NCBI GenBank assembly: GCA_028583685.1
Contig: JAMXIF010000042.1
Location: forward strand, 19,335,666-19,399,665
Origin: Petaurus breviceps papuanus
Taxonomy: Eukaryota; Chordata; Mammalia; Diprotodontia; Petauridae
DNA length: 64,000 nt
Direction of reading: 5' to 3'
Part shown: positions 63,876 to 64,000 of the stretch, piece by piece
Numbering within the stretch: the first letter of the stretch is position 1
Layout: the number at the start of each line of letters is the position of its first letter
Position numbers and translations under genes: made by a program
The notes under the pieces: model-generated
The model's database searches: none
The model's input: the letters and a program-made list of their open reading frames with translations, nothing else
What the model was told of the DNA's origin: nothing

Positions 63876-64000
63876 ACAATGCAATGTAATATATAATATA
63901 TGCCTTCATTCATGTAGAACATATTTTCGTATGTTACATATTACATAATTTATGACTATTACAGTTTTGTTTGCTTTTAATTTTTTGTTCTGAATATAAC

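Noticed and set aside
1-64000. CRISPR arrays, operons, riboswitches, bacterial insertion sequences
   Set aside because: None present. Regular repeats are microsatellites and SINEs, and the sequence is clearly mammalian.

Overview
The window is mammalian chromosomal DNA, almost certainly from a marsupial and probably an Australian one; a dasyurid-like lineage is plausible but not proven. The case rests on the repeats: many copies of a tRNA-derived SINE with the head 'ggcagctaggtggcac' or 'ggccaggtggctcagc', a second marsupial SINE with a 'ttttcttggcaaagatactgg' block, a marsupial-type L1 3' end, a palindromic hAT MITE, and abundant old L2, L3/CR1 and MIR copies. There are no operons, RNA genes or CRISPR arrays. 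About half the sequence is recognisable repeat; the rest is single-copy-looking non-coding DNA.

Two segments derive from host genes. (1) At 24,769-24,971 on the minus strand lies an intact terminal coding exon of a glycoside hydrolase family 1 gene, best matched to GBA3 (cytosolic beta-glucosidase). It encodes 67 residues equivalent to human 403-469, with a clean splice acceptor and stop. The sequence above it would be GBA3 intron and the sequence below it 3' UTR and the downstream intergenic region. No other GBA3 exon is visible. (2) At about 38,070-39,350 on the minus strand lies an intronless, 5'-truncated, frame-broken retrocopy of PSMD13 (26S proteasome subunit Rpn9), with a poly(A) signal and a short A-run.

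Layout. 1-24.7 kb: intergenic DNA with L2 blocks (4.5-6.2, 8.8-9.3, 13.5-14.0, 18.2-19.1 kb), young SINEs, two TAG-type trinucleotide arrays and two repeat-poor blocks (11.4-12.6 and 20.9-22.1 kb) that look like conserved non-coding DNA. 24.7-25.0 kb: GBA3 exon. 25-34 kb: nested repeats, an ACT array with a 10-N assembly gap, and a repeat-poor block at 27.6-28.75 kb. 34-42.5 kb: two LTR-like fossils sharing a 3' block, an L1 3' end, a direct repeat pair and the PSMD13 retrocopy. 42.5-64 kb: L2, L3 and MIR copies, a LINE-like A-rich block with an RTE-like tail (48.8-50.5 kb), microsatellites and two further repeat-poor blocks (44.5-45.2 and 62.9-63.35 kb).

I see no novel multi-gene system. The best second-look items are the GBA3 exon, a SINE dimer inserted as one unit, a young SINE splitting a hAT MITE, the PSMD13 retrocopy, and the enhancer-like block at 21.8-22.0 kb. 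Family names are from memory and motif recognition; no database search was run.
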